Origin: Clostridiales bacterium
GTDB lineage: Bacteria; Bacillota; Clostridia; Oscillospirales; Oscillospiraceae
NCBI GenBank assembly: GCA_029265975.1
Contig: JAJUGN010000007.1
Location: forward strand, 1-60,602
Direction of reading: 5' to 3'
DNA: 60,602 bases
Numbering within the stretch: position 1 is the first letter of the stretch; each line of letters opens with the position of its first letter. Positions 1-8,200 of the stretch are shown piece after piece. The translations under genes were made by a program, and so were the position numbers. Below the pieces are notes generated by a model. It had not been told where the DNA came from, did not search any database, and saw only the letters and a program-made list of their open reading frames with translations.

Positions 1-82
1 ACACCTCTCATGACGGCGCGGCAGAGCGTCCGTCATTAAGCCCCCTTGTCAAAAAATCCCAAAGGGCTTTTTTGACAGTCTC
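1..82 (+). repeat. Dispersed four-hairpin element, copy 1 (cut by window edge)
   Basis: This is the right half of the repeat family seen complete at 3107-3292. It contains the hairpin around 8-36 (CATGACGG...CCGTCAT) and the terminal hairpin at 49-79, whose arms read TGTCAAAAAA and TTTTTTGACA around an AAA loop. The left half lies outside the window. It sits beside the 3' end of the minus-strand gene ending at 120, as copies 2-4 sit beside the ends of their minus-strand neighbours. Confidence 0.8.
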
Positions 83-117
83 AAACGGACGGTCGAGCCG
101 TCCGTTTTTCTTTTTTT
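83..117 (+). terminator. Rho-independent terminator reading rightward
   Basis: Arms AAACGGACGG (83-92) and CCGTCCGTTT (98-107) form a 10-bp stem followed by a T-rich run at 104-117. The T run is on the plus strand, so it would stop a transcript entering from the left edge. It also abuts repeat copy 1. Confidence 0.65.
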
Positions 118-119
118 GC

Positions 120-851
120 TTATAATACCAAGAAACCAATTATTCCGATTACTATTCCGATGATAGCCCCCGCGGCCGCGTCCCTCGGGAAATGCACCCC
201 GGCCAGCGGTCGGGAAACACATATAAGTATCGCGGCAAGCGACATCAAAAGCCCGAGCGGAATCGAAACATAGAGAAACGCGGCGGCGATGGCCGCTGCC
301 GAGGCGGAATGCCTGCTGGGGAATGAGTCTCCGCCCCTGCGCGCCGGAACAGCGGGTTCGACGCTTATTAAAAGGCAGAGGAGCGCAGCCGCCGTTTCAG
401 ACGGGGAAAAACGTATGCCCGCGGGCGGCCGCAGCACATAGAAAGCGGCGTTCACGGCAAAAAGCACCCAGATGCCGTAGATCGAATAAAGCAGTATTTT
501 AGCCCATCTGGGCAGTTCGCTCCAGAACGAACCGCCCGCTCCCAGCAGCGAGAACAGGGCGCTTCCCTTCTTTTCTTCCCTCTCCATCAGAGGCACGATA
601 CCCAGCGCCTCGGCGGGGCGCGGCAGCCTTATCAGCTTCCGCATAAGATTTACAAGCACAAACACGGCTACGGGCACAAAAAGCACCTTCAAAAACCGCG
701 TGTCGCCCCGGAAAAACAGTGTGACGAGCAAAAGCGGATATGCGCACAAAAACACAAGCGGAAGGCGCGAATAAACAAGCTTCAAGGCCGCTCCGACCAT
801 CGGGCGTTCCTCAAACCATGCTTTTGTCCTTTCGTAGCTCTCCTTTGTCAA
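120..851 (-). CDS. PAP2-family membrane phosphatase
   Basis: This 243-residue protein has several hydrophobic helices and the three PAP2 signature motifs. They are an RKLIRLPRP stretch near residue 72 (K/R...RP), PSRHS near residue 177 and SRPLAGVHFPRD near residue 213, whose His is the phosphate acceptor. Family members dephosphorylate lipid phosphates such as undecaprenyl pyrophosphate or phosphatidic acid at the membrane. The start is a TTG at 851 with AGAAGGG about 9 nt upstream. The substrate cannot be told from sequence. Confidence 0.85.
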   Translation of the reverse strand: MTKESYERTKAWFEERPMVGAALKLVYSRLPLVFLCAYPLLLVTLFFRGDTRFLKVLFVPVAVFVLVNLMRKLIRLPRPAEALGIVPLMEREEKKGSALFSLLGAGGSFWSELPRWAKILLYSIYGIWVLFAVNAAFYVLRPPAGIRFSPSETAAALLCLLISVEPAVPARRGGDSFPSRHSASAAAIAAAFLYVSIPLGLLMSLAAILICVSRPLAGVHFPRDAAAGAIIGIVIGIIGFLVL

Positions 852-992
852 AAAATCAAACCCTTCTGAATGCCAATTCCCTCAGCCAAAAACGCCCCTC
901 AGCGAACATAAAGAAACACGTTCCCATAATGGTGCTGAAACAGTCATTTCCGGAATACGCCCCGAGTTCTCATGGATATTTCTGATATGATT

Positions 993-1021
993 ATAGTAAT
1001 CCCTGAGCCTCTGATTGTCAA
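993..1021 (-). promoter_or_regulatory. Sigma-A-type promoter for the PAP2 gene
   Basis: Reading on the minus strand, TTGACA (1021-1016) is followed after 17 nt by TACTAT (998-993). The leader to the TTG start at 851 would be about 135 nt. I recognise no structured RNA in it. Confidence 0.55.
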
Positions 1022-1040
1022 TCGGGGGATTATTGCTGTT

Positions 1041-1736
1041 TCAGAGAAGCCCCAGCTTTCTAAGCTTTGAAACTACGCCGCCGTGCGAGCGCTCAAGCCT
1101 GGCGGCGATTTCCATTATGGGAACCCTGTCGCAGTAGAGCTCTCTAAGACGCTCCTCGTCTTCCCTGCTCCACGGCTTGCCCTGATTCCCCTCTCCCTCC
1201 GATATGATGGAGTCGAGATTGTCAAGTATAAAGCTCTGGGCCCCGCGGCTCAGCAAGGTGACGAAATACGGACCGTTGACTCCGAATTTCGTGGACGTGC
1301 TGATGCCTATGCCCTCTCCAGCCTCCGTAACCTTTTTTCGGCTTTTGTTGTCGGAATCCAGGTAGATTGTCATGAAGCCCTTTGACATAAGCCAGTGCGA
1401 CAGCCATTTCTGCCGCAGCTTTTTGCAGTTGTTCGGCGCCGCGGCCGCGTTTATTCTGTCCACCAGCTCTGAAACATAGCATTCCGAAGTCAGCGGTATC
1501 GAAGCCTTCTGCTCCTCGCTTATGTAAAAAAAGCTTTCCTTTTTTGGCTTTTGCGACGCATCTCCGCCCTCTATCACCTTCCCCAGCACCTGCGAAACAA
1601 GAAAGAAGGTACGCGAGAGGCGGACATCGTTCAAAATAGCATCCCCGCTCATTTCTTTATCCGAAAATGGATCTATGCCGTTTGCAAGCCTGTCGATATA
1701 TGCTTTTGCCGTTTTCAGTTTTTCAAAATCGTACAT
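1041..1736 (-). CDS. Unknown protein with C-terminal SANT/Myb-like helix-turn-helix
   Basis: I do not recognise the family over most of this 231-residue protein. The last 45 residues start PWSREDEERL and continue with EIAARLERSHGGVVSKLRKLGLL-like helices, which resemble small SANT/Myb-like or recombinase-type DNA-binding modules. The middle (about 105-165) is basic and contains LRQKWLSHWLMSKGF. The start is the ATG at 1736 because AGGGGGAAG sits 7 nt upstream; an upstream in-frame TTG at 1754 overlaps that site. No signal peptide or membrane segment is visible, so it is probably cytoplasmic. A DNA-binding role is inference. Confidence 0.6.
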   Translation of the reverse strand: MYDFEKLKTAKAYIDRLANGIDPFSDKEMSGDAILNDVRLSRTFFLVSQVLGKVIEGGDASQKPKKESFFYISEEQKASIPLTSECYVSELVDRINAAAAPNNCKKLRQKWLSHWLMSKGFMTIYLDSDNKSRKKVTEAGEGIGISTSTKFGVNGPYFVTLLSRGAQSFILDNLDSIISEGEGNQGKPWSREDEERLRELYCDRVPIMEIAARLERSHGGVVSKLRKLGLL

Positions 1737-1930
1737 TCTCACTTCCCCCTGCAATAATCATTTTCTATTATTGGGCGCTTTACATAGTCTCTTTTTTTCC
1801 TCACTATGATATTGTATATCGGCAGTCTAAAGTATTTATTTACAATTCTAATACAATATGGATATTTTTTCAAGCAAATTAAAACTTTTGTTCTATTTTT
1901 ATGCTTAAATACAGCTTTTTCTGACTTAAC

Positions 1931-1958
1931 AAAAAAGCCCTCCGAAAAAGGAGGGCTT
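1931..1958 (-). terminator. Rho-independent terminator after the MBL hydrolase gene
   Basis: AAGCCCTCC (1935-1943) and GGAGGGCTT (1950-1958) form a 9-bp stem with loop GAAAAA. The A run at 1931-1936 becomes the U tract on the minus strand. It lies about 60 nt after the stop at 2020. Confidence 0.85.
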
Positions 1959-2019
1959 CCGTGTTAAAAGAATCAGCGGCAAACTGGATAAAGTAAGAAG
2001 CAGGCGGAAAGCGCCGACT

Positions 2020-2979
2020 TCAGAGGGCAGCGTAGCGCAGTACGCATCCCTCGGGCTGTTTTTCGGCTTCTCCGAGGCTTACAAGGTATTCAAGGTTTAC
2101 CGCAACCTCCCCGACTGCGGAGAACTTCTGGAATGTCGAAAGCCTGTCCCACCTTGTGCTCCATGTTATGAGAGAGGATAGCTCAAAAGGGCTAAGACAC
2201 CCGCCCCGCCTCAGACTCATCAGCGTTTCCTCCAGCTTTTTATTGCGCCGGCTTATCAGCTGCTCTATGCGCTGGCTTACCGGGCATGTCATCGTCCTGT
2301 GCCCGGGCAGCAGCGTCTCTATCTCCAGATCCCTGAGCTTAAGGAGGTTCTTGATGTAATGCGAAAGCGGGTTCGGCTCACCGTCCCAGGCATTGACGCT
2401 CGGGGTGACTCCGTATAATATGTGGTCTCCGCATATGAGCATGCCCTTGTCGGCGATGTAGAGCCCTGTCTGTCCGGGTGAGTGTCCCGATATATCGATA
2501 CAGAGCAGCTCGTACCCGCCGTAATTGAGCCTGTCTCCCTCGTTTACGCCCAGCAAGCGGCTCTTATCGACGGGAAGCCTTCTTTTAGACGTTATTTTTG
2601 AAAACTCATTTATGAATTCATCACCGAACCCCAGGGAACGCAGCCTGTCCGCCCCGGCTTCAGGACCTTTCCTGAGGCCGCTAAGTATTTCCGCCTCCGC
2701 CTCTCCTATGCGCACCGTCCTGCCTTCGGATGCCAGCCGCAGCGCAAGCTCCGCGTGATCCGGATGCATGTGCGTCAGAAATATGTCGGAGCGCTCAATC
2801 GAGACGCCTAGCTCCGAAAGCGATTTGTCGAGTAGCGAACGCAGCTCCTCCCTGTCGTAGCCGGTGTCGATAAGCAGGCTGGGCTCCCCGAGTATGAGAT
2901 AAACGTTTACGGAATCCAAAAGCCCCACGCTGACCGGGAGCTCTATCCTGTATATATTTTCAGTGATCTTATGGGTCAT
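2020..2979 (-). CDS. MBL-fold metallo-hydrolase
   Basis: This 319-residue protein has the metallo-beta-lactamase fold signature: HMHPDHAE near residue 70 (HxHxDH), SGHSPGQ near residue 165 (third His), CGDH near residue 184 (bridging Asp) and LPGH near residue 226 (last His). This set binds two metal ions. The C-terminal 80 residues resemble the helical tail found in many thioesterase/glyoxalase-like MBL proteins. The start ATG at 2979 follows GAAGGATTGAA. It is a single gene between a promoter and a terminator. The substrate is unknown. Confidence 0.85.
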   Translation of the reverse strand: MTHKITENIYRIELPVSVGLLDSVNVYLILGEPSLLIDTGYDREELRSLLDKSLSELGVSIERSDIFLTHMHPDHAELALRLASEGRTVRIGEAEAEILSGLRKGPEAGADRLRSLGFGDEFINEFSKITSKRRLPVDKSRLLGVNEGDRLNYGGYELLCIDISGHSPGQTGLYIADKGMLICGDHILYGVTPSVNAWDGEPNPLSHYIKNLLKLRDLEIETLLPGHRTMTCPVSQRIEQLISRRNKKLEETLMSLRRGGCLSPFELSSLITWSTRWDRLSTFQKFSAVGEVAVNLEYLVSLGEAEKQPEGCVLRYAAL

Positions 2980-3024
2980 TTCAATCCTTCTTCACATATA
3001 TATCGTATTTTAACGGACTGCTTT

Positions 3025-3053
3025 ATTATAAACGCCCCTGTAAAGCTTTTCAA
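3025..3053 (-). promoter_or_regulatory. Sigma-A-type promoter for the MBL hydrolase
   Basis: On the minus strand TTGAAA (3053-3048), a 17-nt spacer and TATAAT (3030-3025) precede the gene by about 45 nt. Confidence 0.6.
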
Positions 3054-3064
3054 GTCAGGTTTTA

Positions 3065-3103
3065 ATGACGCAAGTCTCGAAGCGTCCGCTTCGGGACTTG
3101 CGC
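3065..3103. repeat. Left flanking hairpin of repeat copy 2
   Basis: Stem arms 3069-3084 and 3087-3102 pair over 16 positions, with one T-G wobble. About 30 of 39 positions match the hairpin at 3294-3332 in direct orientation on the other side of the element, and the differences largely keep the pairing. Confidence 0.75.
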
Positions 3104-3106
3104 CAG

Positions 3107-3292
3107 CTTGTCGAAAAACTTGTTTACAGCAAAAAAAGCTTCGCAGAATTTCCGCCACGAATGGCGGAAGCAAAGTAAAATCTGTCATTTCCGGCGGCGT
3201 GTACGTCGGAAATGACACCTCTCATGACGAGCGCGGCAGAGCGGCCGTCATGCACCCCCTTGTCAAAAAAGCCCAAAGGGCTTTTTTGACAG
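3107..3292 (+). repeat. Dispersed four-hairpin element, copy 2 (complete)
   Basis: The order is: left end TTGTCGAAAAAC; hairpin TTCCGCCA/TGGCGGAA (3150-3169); hairpin GTCATTTCCG/CGGAAATGAC (3184-3216); hairpin CATGACG...CGTCATG (3223-3252); terminal hairpin TGTCAAAAAAGCCC/GGGCTTTTTTGACA (3261-3291). The same order and much of the same sequence recur at 48374-48561 and, inverted, at 60323-60511. The terminal hairpin with its T run could end transcription in either direction. No convincing reading frame is present. Confidence 0.9.
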
Positions 3293-3293
3293 T

Positions 3294-3332
3294 ATGACGC
3301 GAAGCCCGAAGCGTACGCTCCGGGCTTCGCGC
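3294..3332. repeat. Right flanking hairpin of repeat copy 2, possible terminator of the 3383 gene
   Basis: Arms 3298-3313 and 3316-3331 pair over 16 positions with one mismatch. It is a diverged direct copy of the hairpin at 3065-3103. It lies about 50 nt past the stop of the minus-strand gene ending at 3383. Confidence 0.7.
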
Positions 3333-3382
3333 GTTATGGGGTTAGGAGATGAAAAAAAGAAGTGAGGATAAATGTATCTGAT

Positions 3383-4075
3383 TCAGCTTTGGCTCTTGTC
3401 CAGGAGGGCATTAAGCACAGCCGTTTTCTGCTCCTCCGTTATAGTGCCCGCTGCTACCAGGCCGTCCAGACCGGATTTCAGACTGTTTGTCCCTGAGGGT
3501 CTCGCGAGGCTGCCGCTGTTTTCAGTTTTCGATGGCTTCCCGCTGCTGTCACTGCTGCTCTCGCTTCCGAGCCGGGGCATGGCGCTCTCCAGCGCCGCTT
3601 TTATCGCAGTAGCCTGATCTGAAGTTATCGTGCCCGCCGTGACCAGGCTCTCAAGCACCGTCGATGCATCGAAGCTGCCCTTGTTTTCCTTCATCGCGCT
3701 CATTATCGCCTGCACGACGGACTTAGACTGCTCTTCCGTGATGGTTCCTGCTTCGACCAGGCTCGAAAGCGGATTTTTCATGCCGCCTTTTTCATTTGCG
3801 CGTCCGTTTTGGTATTTCTGCGTTTCTTTTATTGCGCTTAGTATCGCGCTCTTCTGTTCCTCGGTTATCGTGCCCGCCGTGACCAGGCCCGAGAGCCTCG
3901 TTTCGGCCGATTCGGCGGTGTTCCGCCCGCCAAGCTCCTTGCTCGCGAACGCTGAAGCCCTTTTTACCTGTGCCGCCATGCCGTCGCCTGCATAGGCCTG
4001 CGCTGTAAGCGCCGCCGCTCCGGACACCGTCACCGCAAGCGCAAGGGCTGCGCTCAGGATCTTTGCCTTTTTCAT
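3383..4075 (-). CDS. Secreted protein with four GTIT repeats
   Basis: The 230-residue product begins MKKAKILSAALALAVTVS, a typical Sec signal peptide ending near AQAYA. It then carries four copies of a motif of about 20 residues, LxxLVxAGTITxxQxxAI: LSGLVTAGTIT, LSSLVEAGTIT, LESLVTAGTIT and LDGLVAAGTIT. They are separated by low-complexity linkers rich in Ser, Gly, Lys and Asn. Each repeat looks like a short helical hairpin. The ATG at 4075 is chosen because GGAGG lies 7 nt upstream. I do not recognise a named family; an extracellular or wall-associated role is inferred from the signal peptide. Confidence 0.75.
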   Translation of the reverse strand: MKKAKILSAALALAVTVSGAAALTAQAYAGDGMAAQVKRASAFASKELGGRNTAESAETRLSGLVTAGTITEEQKSAILSAIKETQKYQNGRANEKGGMKNPLSSLVEAGTITEEQSKSVVQAIMSAMKENKGSFDASTVLESLVTAGTITSDQATAIKAALESAMPRLGSESSSDSSGKPSKTENSGSLARPSGTNSLKSGLDGLVAAGTITEEQKTAVLNALLDKSQS

Positions 4076-4367
4076 GTTTTTCCTCCGTATTTTACCTTTT
4101 GTGTCTCCATGGATCACATTTTCATAATAGCTTAATGGTTATTAATTTTTCCTGCTTTTTTTGTGAAGCAATATTTAACTTTTCGGGAACAATCCGTTAA
4201 CATTAAAGGGCGGAAGCAAAACGCACCCGCCCCGCCGTTTATTGCGCCCCCGTATGCAAAAAGCAATCTGAGCGTTTTTTACATTCCTTCTATGCTTAAC
4301 TTCCAAAGCGGAGGCTTTGCGGCATCCTCCCTCCGATTGGGCGCCGCCATGCCGCAGCACAGCGGAA

Positions 4368-4390
4368 AACAAGCTCGCCGGCGGCTTGTT
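4368..4390 (-). terminator. Possible weak terminator hairpin
   Basis: AACAAGC and GCTTGTT pair around a 9-nt CG-rich loop just after the stop of the minus-strand gene ending at 4400. The minus-strand tail is only TTTTCC. The rest of the gap 4076-4399 shows no gene. Confidence 0.4.
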
Positions 4391-4399
4391 TGCGGACGC

Positions 4400-5095
4400 T
4401 CACGCCCCGGACATTATGGCATACCCGGAATTTTCAAGGTGAGCCGGATAATAGCTGTACCCCGCGATACCATGCTCTTCAAGCTGCCAGGCTAAATCCC
4501 GATTAAAAATCTTCCCGGGCGACAGCCCCTTTGTCCAGTTGTTGCGCGCTTCTCCCCTGCTTCGGAAAAGCCCGCCCCAATATCCGTCCCTCGAAGTATC
4601 CACCAAATATGAACAGGGGTCGCTTATGGCCGCGATGAGGTTTTTCGAGTCGATGTAGCCGTCGAGCGATACCGCGCCGACAAGCTTTGAGTTATGACGC
4701 TCTTCGCTGCTTCCGACGCCTGTCCAGTTAAACCACGCTCCGCCGGAGGTTCTGGTTGCGTCGGGCTGAATTCCTCTCAAATTATATGAGTTAACCCTGA
4801 TATTATAGGCTTTTACATAGTTTTGGTACTCCGCTTCATTAAGCGGCTTTGAAAAGGTAATCGTAACTATTATATCCTTGAGGTCCGCTTTTGCGAGCCT
4901 CTCTTTTTTGGAATTCACTAAATTGCAATATTTTGATATGGCTTCGCTGCTCGAAGCTCCAGTACAGACATTCGGATGATACTCCGCAAAAAATATCCAC
5001 TTGAACAGGATGAAGTCAAGCAGAAAATACAGTGCGGCAGCAGACAGCATTATAAGAGAAGGAAGAAATAACCGACTTTTTATAATGCTTTTCAT
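4400..5095 (-). CDS. Membrane-anchored unknown protein
   Basis: This 231-residue protein has one N-terminal membrane helix (about residues 12-38), so most of it should be extracytoplasmic. A stretch near residue 76, IIVTITFSKPLNEAEY, followed by a conserved-looking Asn/Tyr region and later SLDGYIDSKN, resembles the C-terminal domain of sigma-factor-regulating proteins, but the match is weak. The ATG at 5095 is preceded by GTGGAGG; the upstream in-frame ATG lies on that site. It follows the gene at 5166-5852 by 70 nt on the same strand and may share its transcript. Confidence 0.6.
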   Translation of the reverse strand: MKSIIKSRLFLPSLIMLSAAALYFLLDFILFKWIFFAEYHPNVCTGASSSEAISKYCNLVNSKKERLAKADLKDIIVTITFSKPLNEAEYQNYVKAYNIRVNSYNLRGIQPDATRTSGGAWFNWTGVGSSEERHNSKLVGAVSLDGYIDSKNLIAAISDPCSYLVDTSRDGYWGGLFRSRGEARNNWTKGLSPGKIFNRDLAWQLEEHGIAGYSYYPAHLENSGYAIMSGA

Positions 5096-5165
5096 ATTTT
5101 TCCTCCACATCGGTATTAATTTTGGCCGTTTCCGCGTACGAGTTTCACGCTCCCGTACCCACGGC

Positions 5166-5852
5166 TTACAGGGCGCCGTCAGGCTTGCATGGCAGTTCTA
5201 CATAGTAAACGCTGGCGTCTCTTTGAGCGGCTGCTTTTTCGGCTTTTTCCGAGTACTTTACGTCGATAAGTCCTACGCGTTCGCTGCTTTTTATCTTGTT
5301 GAGCTTCTCAGCTGACGCTTTTATCGTAATGCTGAAAATCCCGTAATTGCCCTTGATAATCCGCAGCAAATCATTCTCCGCCGGACCATAGTCATCCGTT
5401 CCCTTCAAATTTTCGGCTCTGCCCGCGGCACGCACTACGGCTTCCTTAACATCGTTATTGCTCACGCCGATCGCCGCTCTGCCAGTCTCGCCGGGAACCC
5501 ACAGATATATCTTCTCGACAACAACGCTTTCCTTTTTGGCAAGCTCCTGTACGTCTTCCTCAGAATAATAATCGTCAAAAACGACGACAGCGGAATAAAT
5601 GCCGTCAGGGTCCTTTTCAGCAAGCCTTTTGAGAGATGCTTCTCTCATTACGGTATATGCTTTACTGAAAACCAGGCCGGGCAAGCTCGGCGCTCCCACA
5701 AAAACCCTTACACTCCCGCCATCTTTAACGCTGTTCAAAGCCACAGCGCCCAAAAGCAATACAAGAATAGCGGACAGCAGCATGGCAGCCGATATGAAGC
5801 GCATGGAATAAAAAAGCCTGGCATATCCCTTCAATAACTTCTTCCTGTTCAA
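5166..5852 (-). CDS. Membrane-anchored unknown protein, possibly anti-sigma-like
   Basis: The 228-residue product has a membrane helix at about residues 17-40 and an outer domain. That domain contains VVFDDYYSEEDVQELAK followed by IYLWVPG, the pattern 'F-D-x-Y-S-x-x-x-V...L-W-V' seen in sigma-regulator C-terminal domains of Bacillota. No sigma-factor gene is adjacent, so the assignment is tentative. The start is TTG at 5852 with GGAG 10 nt upstream. It is the first gene of a probable two-gene unit with 4400-5095. Confidence 0.6.
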   Translation of the reverse strand: MNRKKLLKGYARLFYSMRFISAAMLLSAILVLLLGAVALNSVKDGGSVRVFVGAPSLPGLVFSKAYTVMREASLKRLAEKDPDGIYSAVVVFDDYYSEEDVQELAKKESVVVEKIYLWVPGETGRAAIGVSNNDVKEAVVRAAGRAENLKGTDDYGPAENDLLRIIKGNYGIFSITIKASAEKLNKIKSSERVGLIDVKYSEKAEKAAAQRDASVYYVELPCKPDGAL

Positions 5853-6015
5853 ATTCTGATTTCTCCTTCCGCAGCGGCCTCAGCTTGCAGGATATGCGGA
5901 CTCCCTGTATGCATTGGTTACTAACGTAAAGTAAAGGTTGAAACTGCCCGAGCCGCCCAGCGTTGGTTCAAGCTCTTCTGTTTTGAGGCAAAACACTTTT
6001 AATAAAATAAGTTTA

Positions 6016-6032
6016 CATGTTATATAATAACA
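6016..6032. promoter_or_regulatory. AT-rich inverted repeat, possible operator
   Basis: ATGTTAT-ATA-ATAACAT is a perfect 7-bp inverted repeat about 165 nt upstream of the TTG start at 5852. It overlaps AT-rich sequence that could serve as a minus-strand -10 region. No protein can be assigned. Confidence 0.35.
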
Positions 6033-6063
6033 TATTTATCTAAATAATAAAATGGTTTTGAGA

Positions 6064-6095
6064 AAAATTGAGCGACGGCGCATCGCCGTCGCTCT
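6064..6095 (-). terminator. Rho-independent terminator after the hydantoinase-like gene
   Basis: GAGCGACGGCG (6070-6080) and CGCCGTCGCTC (6084-6094) form a perfect 11-bp stem with loop CAT. The A run at 6063-6067 gives the minus-strand U tract. It lies 22 nt after the stop at 6117. Confidence 0.9.
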
Positions 6096-6116
6096 AATTT
6101 GCTCCTTTTTAAGCGT

Positions 6117-8147
6117 TCACTGATCCGCGCCGAAACGCACCGTCACCTCGGAAACGGCTGTATAGCCCAAATCTATTCGCTTGCCCCCGCCGCTGCCTAC
6201 CGACAGCTTTTCTGTTTTCGTGCTCACAGACAGCCGCCCCAGCGCCCCCCTCGCGCGCGCCTCCTGCAAAGCCGCCTCCTCGGATGCGTTTTTTGCGGTG
6301 CTGAGCGCTTCTTCAAGGTCTCCAAACCTGCGGCTTCCCGAGGGGGTATGCACAATGTAATACGTTTCGCCTGACGCCGTCACATGCCTGGAAATCTCGA
6401 CGCGGAAAACCGCGTCTATGTCTGCTTTCAGCGCACCCAGCGCGTTTGCGACCTCAGCATGCTCCGGCAGGATGCATTCCGTGCCGAGGGCCTTTGCCAC
6501 CGGCGGCAGGAAAACGTGCGTAGGCGCGCCTATCCCCACCAGCGCCGCTTTTGTGCTGAAAACGTATCGGAACATTGGACCTTTCTCGGAGTCGCGTTTT
6601 GCCCATGCCTCGCGTACAAGGAATTCAGACTGCGGGTCCAGCCCCTGCGAAAACTTATCCGGATATTGCTGCATAAGAAGGATGCGAAGAAGGTTTTCAT
6701 ACAAATGCCCTTCCACAATTTCATAGACCTCTTCGGCAAGGGAAGCAAGCTCCCCTTTAGTCGTATCGCGCCCGAGCCGGCGCAGCAGAACCTTTGCGGC
6801 GAGCTCCGAAGCATCCCTGTCATAATCGGTATAGTCGCCCTTTATGTGCATAAAATCCGTCGGCGCGAGCCCGCAGCGCATGACAATCCCTTCGGCCTCA
6901 AGCCTTTCGCTGCTGAAGTGGTAGGTGTCTATGCCCGTAATTTCCCTTATGGAGCTTATAAGGCATGGCGCTTTCCTAAGCGCAGCGACCAGAGCCATCT
7001 CGTCGTCGCCGTATCGCTTCGGTTCCGCAGGTTCTTTTACCAGGTACAGAAATTCGCTATCAAGATGCGGTTTTATATTTTTATTTTCCAAAAGCCTCTT
7101 GAGCTCCGCTTTTATTTCAGGCCAGCGCTGCGAGGCCGCGCATATCGGCATGACGCGTCTGGGGCTCAGCCGAAGTCCTCCCTCGGTTAAGCGTATGGCG
7201 CTGTCCCCTCCCAAGGCGAAGGTGTCGACAAACACTCCCTTGACCTGCGTCCGCCAGCCTCCGATTTGTATTCCGCTTTCAGCCATTGCGGGCTTCCCGC
7301 CCCGAACTGCGGAAACGTCGGTAGTTGTGCCTCCCATGTCGATAATCAGATAGTCTTCACGCTCGGTGAAGCTCCTGCCCGCGAGGACGCTTGCCGCCGG
7401 TCCGGAAAGGATTGTTTCCACGGGTCTGGCGAGCGAGAGCTCCCCGGACATCAGGCTGCCGTCGCTGCGGACAATCATGACCGGCGCGGCGCAGCTGCGC
7501 GAAGCAAGGTCCTCAAGCGCGGCGTCTATGAACTCCCGCACGATCGGCAGGAGCCTTGCGTTCAGCAGTGCCGTCGCGCCGCGTTTCAGGACGTTTATGT
7601 CGCTCGAAAGCTCGCTGGCCTTGACGAAGGGCAGGCGAAACCGGTCCTCCATAAGCTCCTTTGCGCGTTTTTCGCATACGGCTCCGTTGTTCATAGAAAA
7701 CATTTCCGCCGCGGCCAGCGCGTCGGCTTCGGCAAGCCAGCCTCCGTGCTCCTTCAGCAGCAGGTCCCAGTCGGGCTCGTCCGCAATCAGCCCGTCATAG
7801 CTCCCGTGAGTATCGATGCACAGAACGCTGTCGCTTTGGATTCCGTACTTATCCTTTTCGTTTGCGCGGCGGAAAGGCTCCTCCCCCATGCCGAAAAGCA
7901 GGAGCTTGGCCCTGCAGCCCTTGTTCTCGACGCAGGCGTTCGTCGCCAGTGTGGTTGAAAGAGATATTATCGATGCGCTGCGTATCATTTCAGGCGGAAG
8001 CGCGTCGAGGGCTTTTCCTATTCCTACGGCAAGGTTTTCTCGCGTTGTGAGCACCTTGCCCTTCGCCATGACCCTTCCCGTTTCATAATCGTAAGCGACG
8101 GCGTCCGTACAAGTGCCGCCCGTGTCTATGCCTATGCCGATCCTCAT
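6117..8147 (-). CDS. Hydantoinase/5-oxoprolinase family protein (HyuA type)
   Basis: This 676-residue protein starts MRIGIGIDTGGTCTDAV, the phosphate-binding motif of the hydantoinase A/oxoprolinase N-terminal domain. It has a second ASKHA-type motif, IIDMGGTTTDVS, near residue 275. Family members use ATP to open cyclic amides or to carboxylate ketones. No partner HyuB or AcxB gene is beside it, so the substrate is open. The ATG at 8147 has AAAGGGGAAA upstream; the longer frame from 8186 has no such site. It is a single gene between its own promoter region and a strong terminator. Confidence 0.8.
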   Translation of the reverse strand: MRIGIGIDTGGTCTDAVAYDYETGRVMAKGKVLTTRENLAVGIGKALDALPPEMIRSASIISLSTTLATNACVENKGCRAKLLLFGMGEEPFRRANEKDKYGIQSDSVLCIDTHGSYDGLIADEPDWDLLLKEHGGWLAEADALAAAEMFSMNNGAVCEKRAKELMEDRFRLPFVKASELSSDINVLKRGATALLNARLLPIVREFIDAALEDLASRSCAAPVMIVRSDGSLMSGELSLARPVETILSGPAASVLAGRSFTEREDYLIIDMGGTTTDVSAVRGGKPAMAESGIQIGGWRTQVKGVFVDTFALGGDSAIRLTEGGLRLSPRRVMPICAASQRWPEIKAELKRLLENKNIKPHLDSEFLYLVKEPAEPKRYGDDEMALVAALRKAPCLISSIREITGIDTYHFSSERLEAEGIVMRCGLAPTDFMHIKGDYTDYDRDASELAAKVLLRRLGRDTTKGELASLAEEVYEIVEGHLYENLLRILLMQQYPDKFSQGLDPQSEFLVREAWAKRDSEKGPMFRYVFSTKAALVGIGAPTHVFLPPVAKALGTECILPEHAEVANALGALKADIDAVFRVEISRHVTASGETYYIVHTPSGSRRFGDLEEALSTAKNASEEAALQEARARGALGRLSVSTKTEKLSVGSGGGKRIDLGYTAVSEVTVRFGADQ

Positions 8148-8200
8148 ATGCGTTTCCCCTTTGTTCACCGATTCCCTGTTTGGCAAATTTTTCTCAGTTT

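Noticed and set aside
852-990. Possible decayed repeat copy or structured leader (TCATTTCCGG ... CTCATG)
   Set aside because: Only about 16 scattered bases match the repeat and no hairpin order is kept.
3107-3292. CRISPR array
   Set aside because: The repeats are single, scattered copies with several different hairpins, not regularly spaced identical units with spacers, and no cas genes are present.
2971-3297. Open frames on both strands through the repeat copies, such as those giving TYTPPEMTDFTLLPP-like peptides
   Set aside because: They recur only because the repeat recurs, have no ribosome sites, and cross hairpin loops and stems without protein-like conservation.
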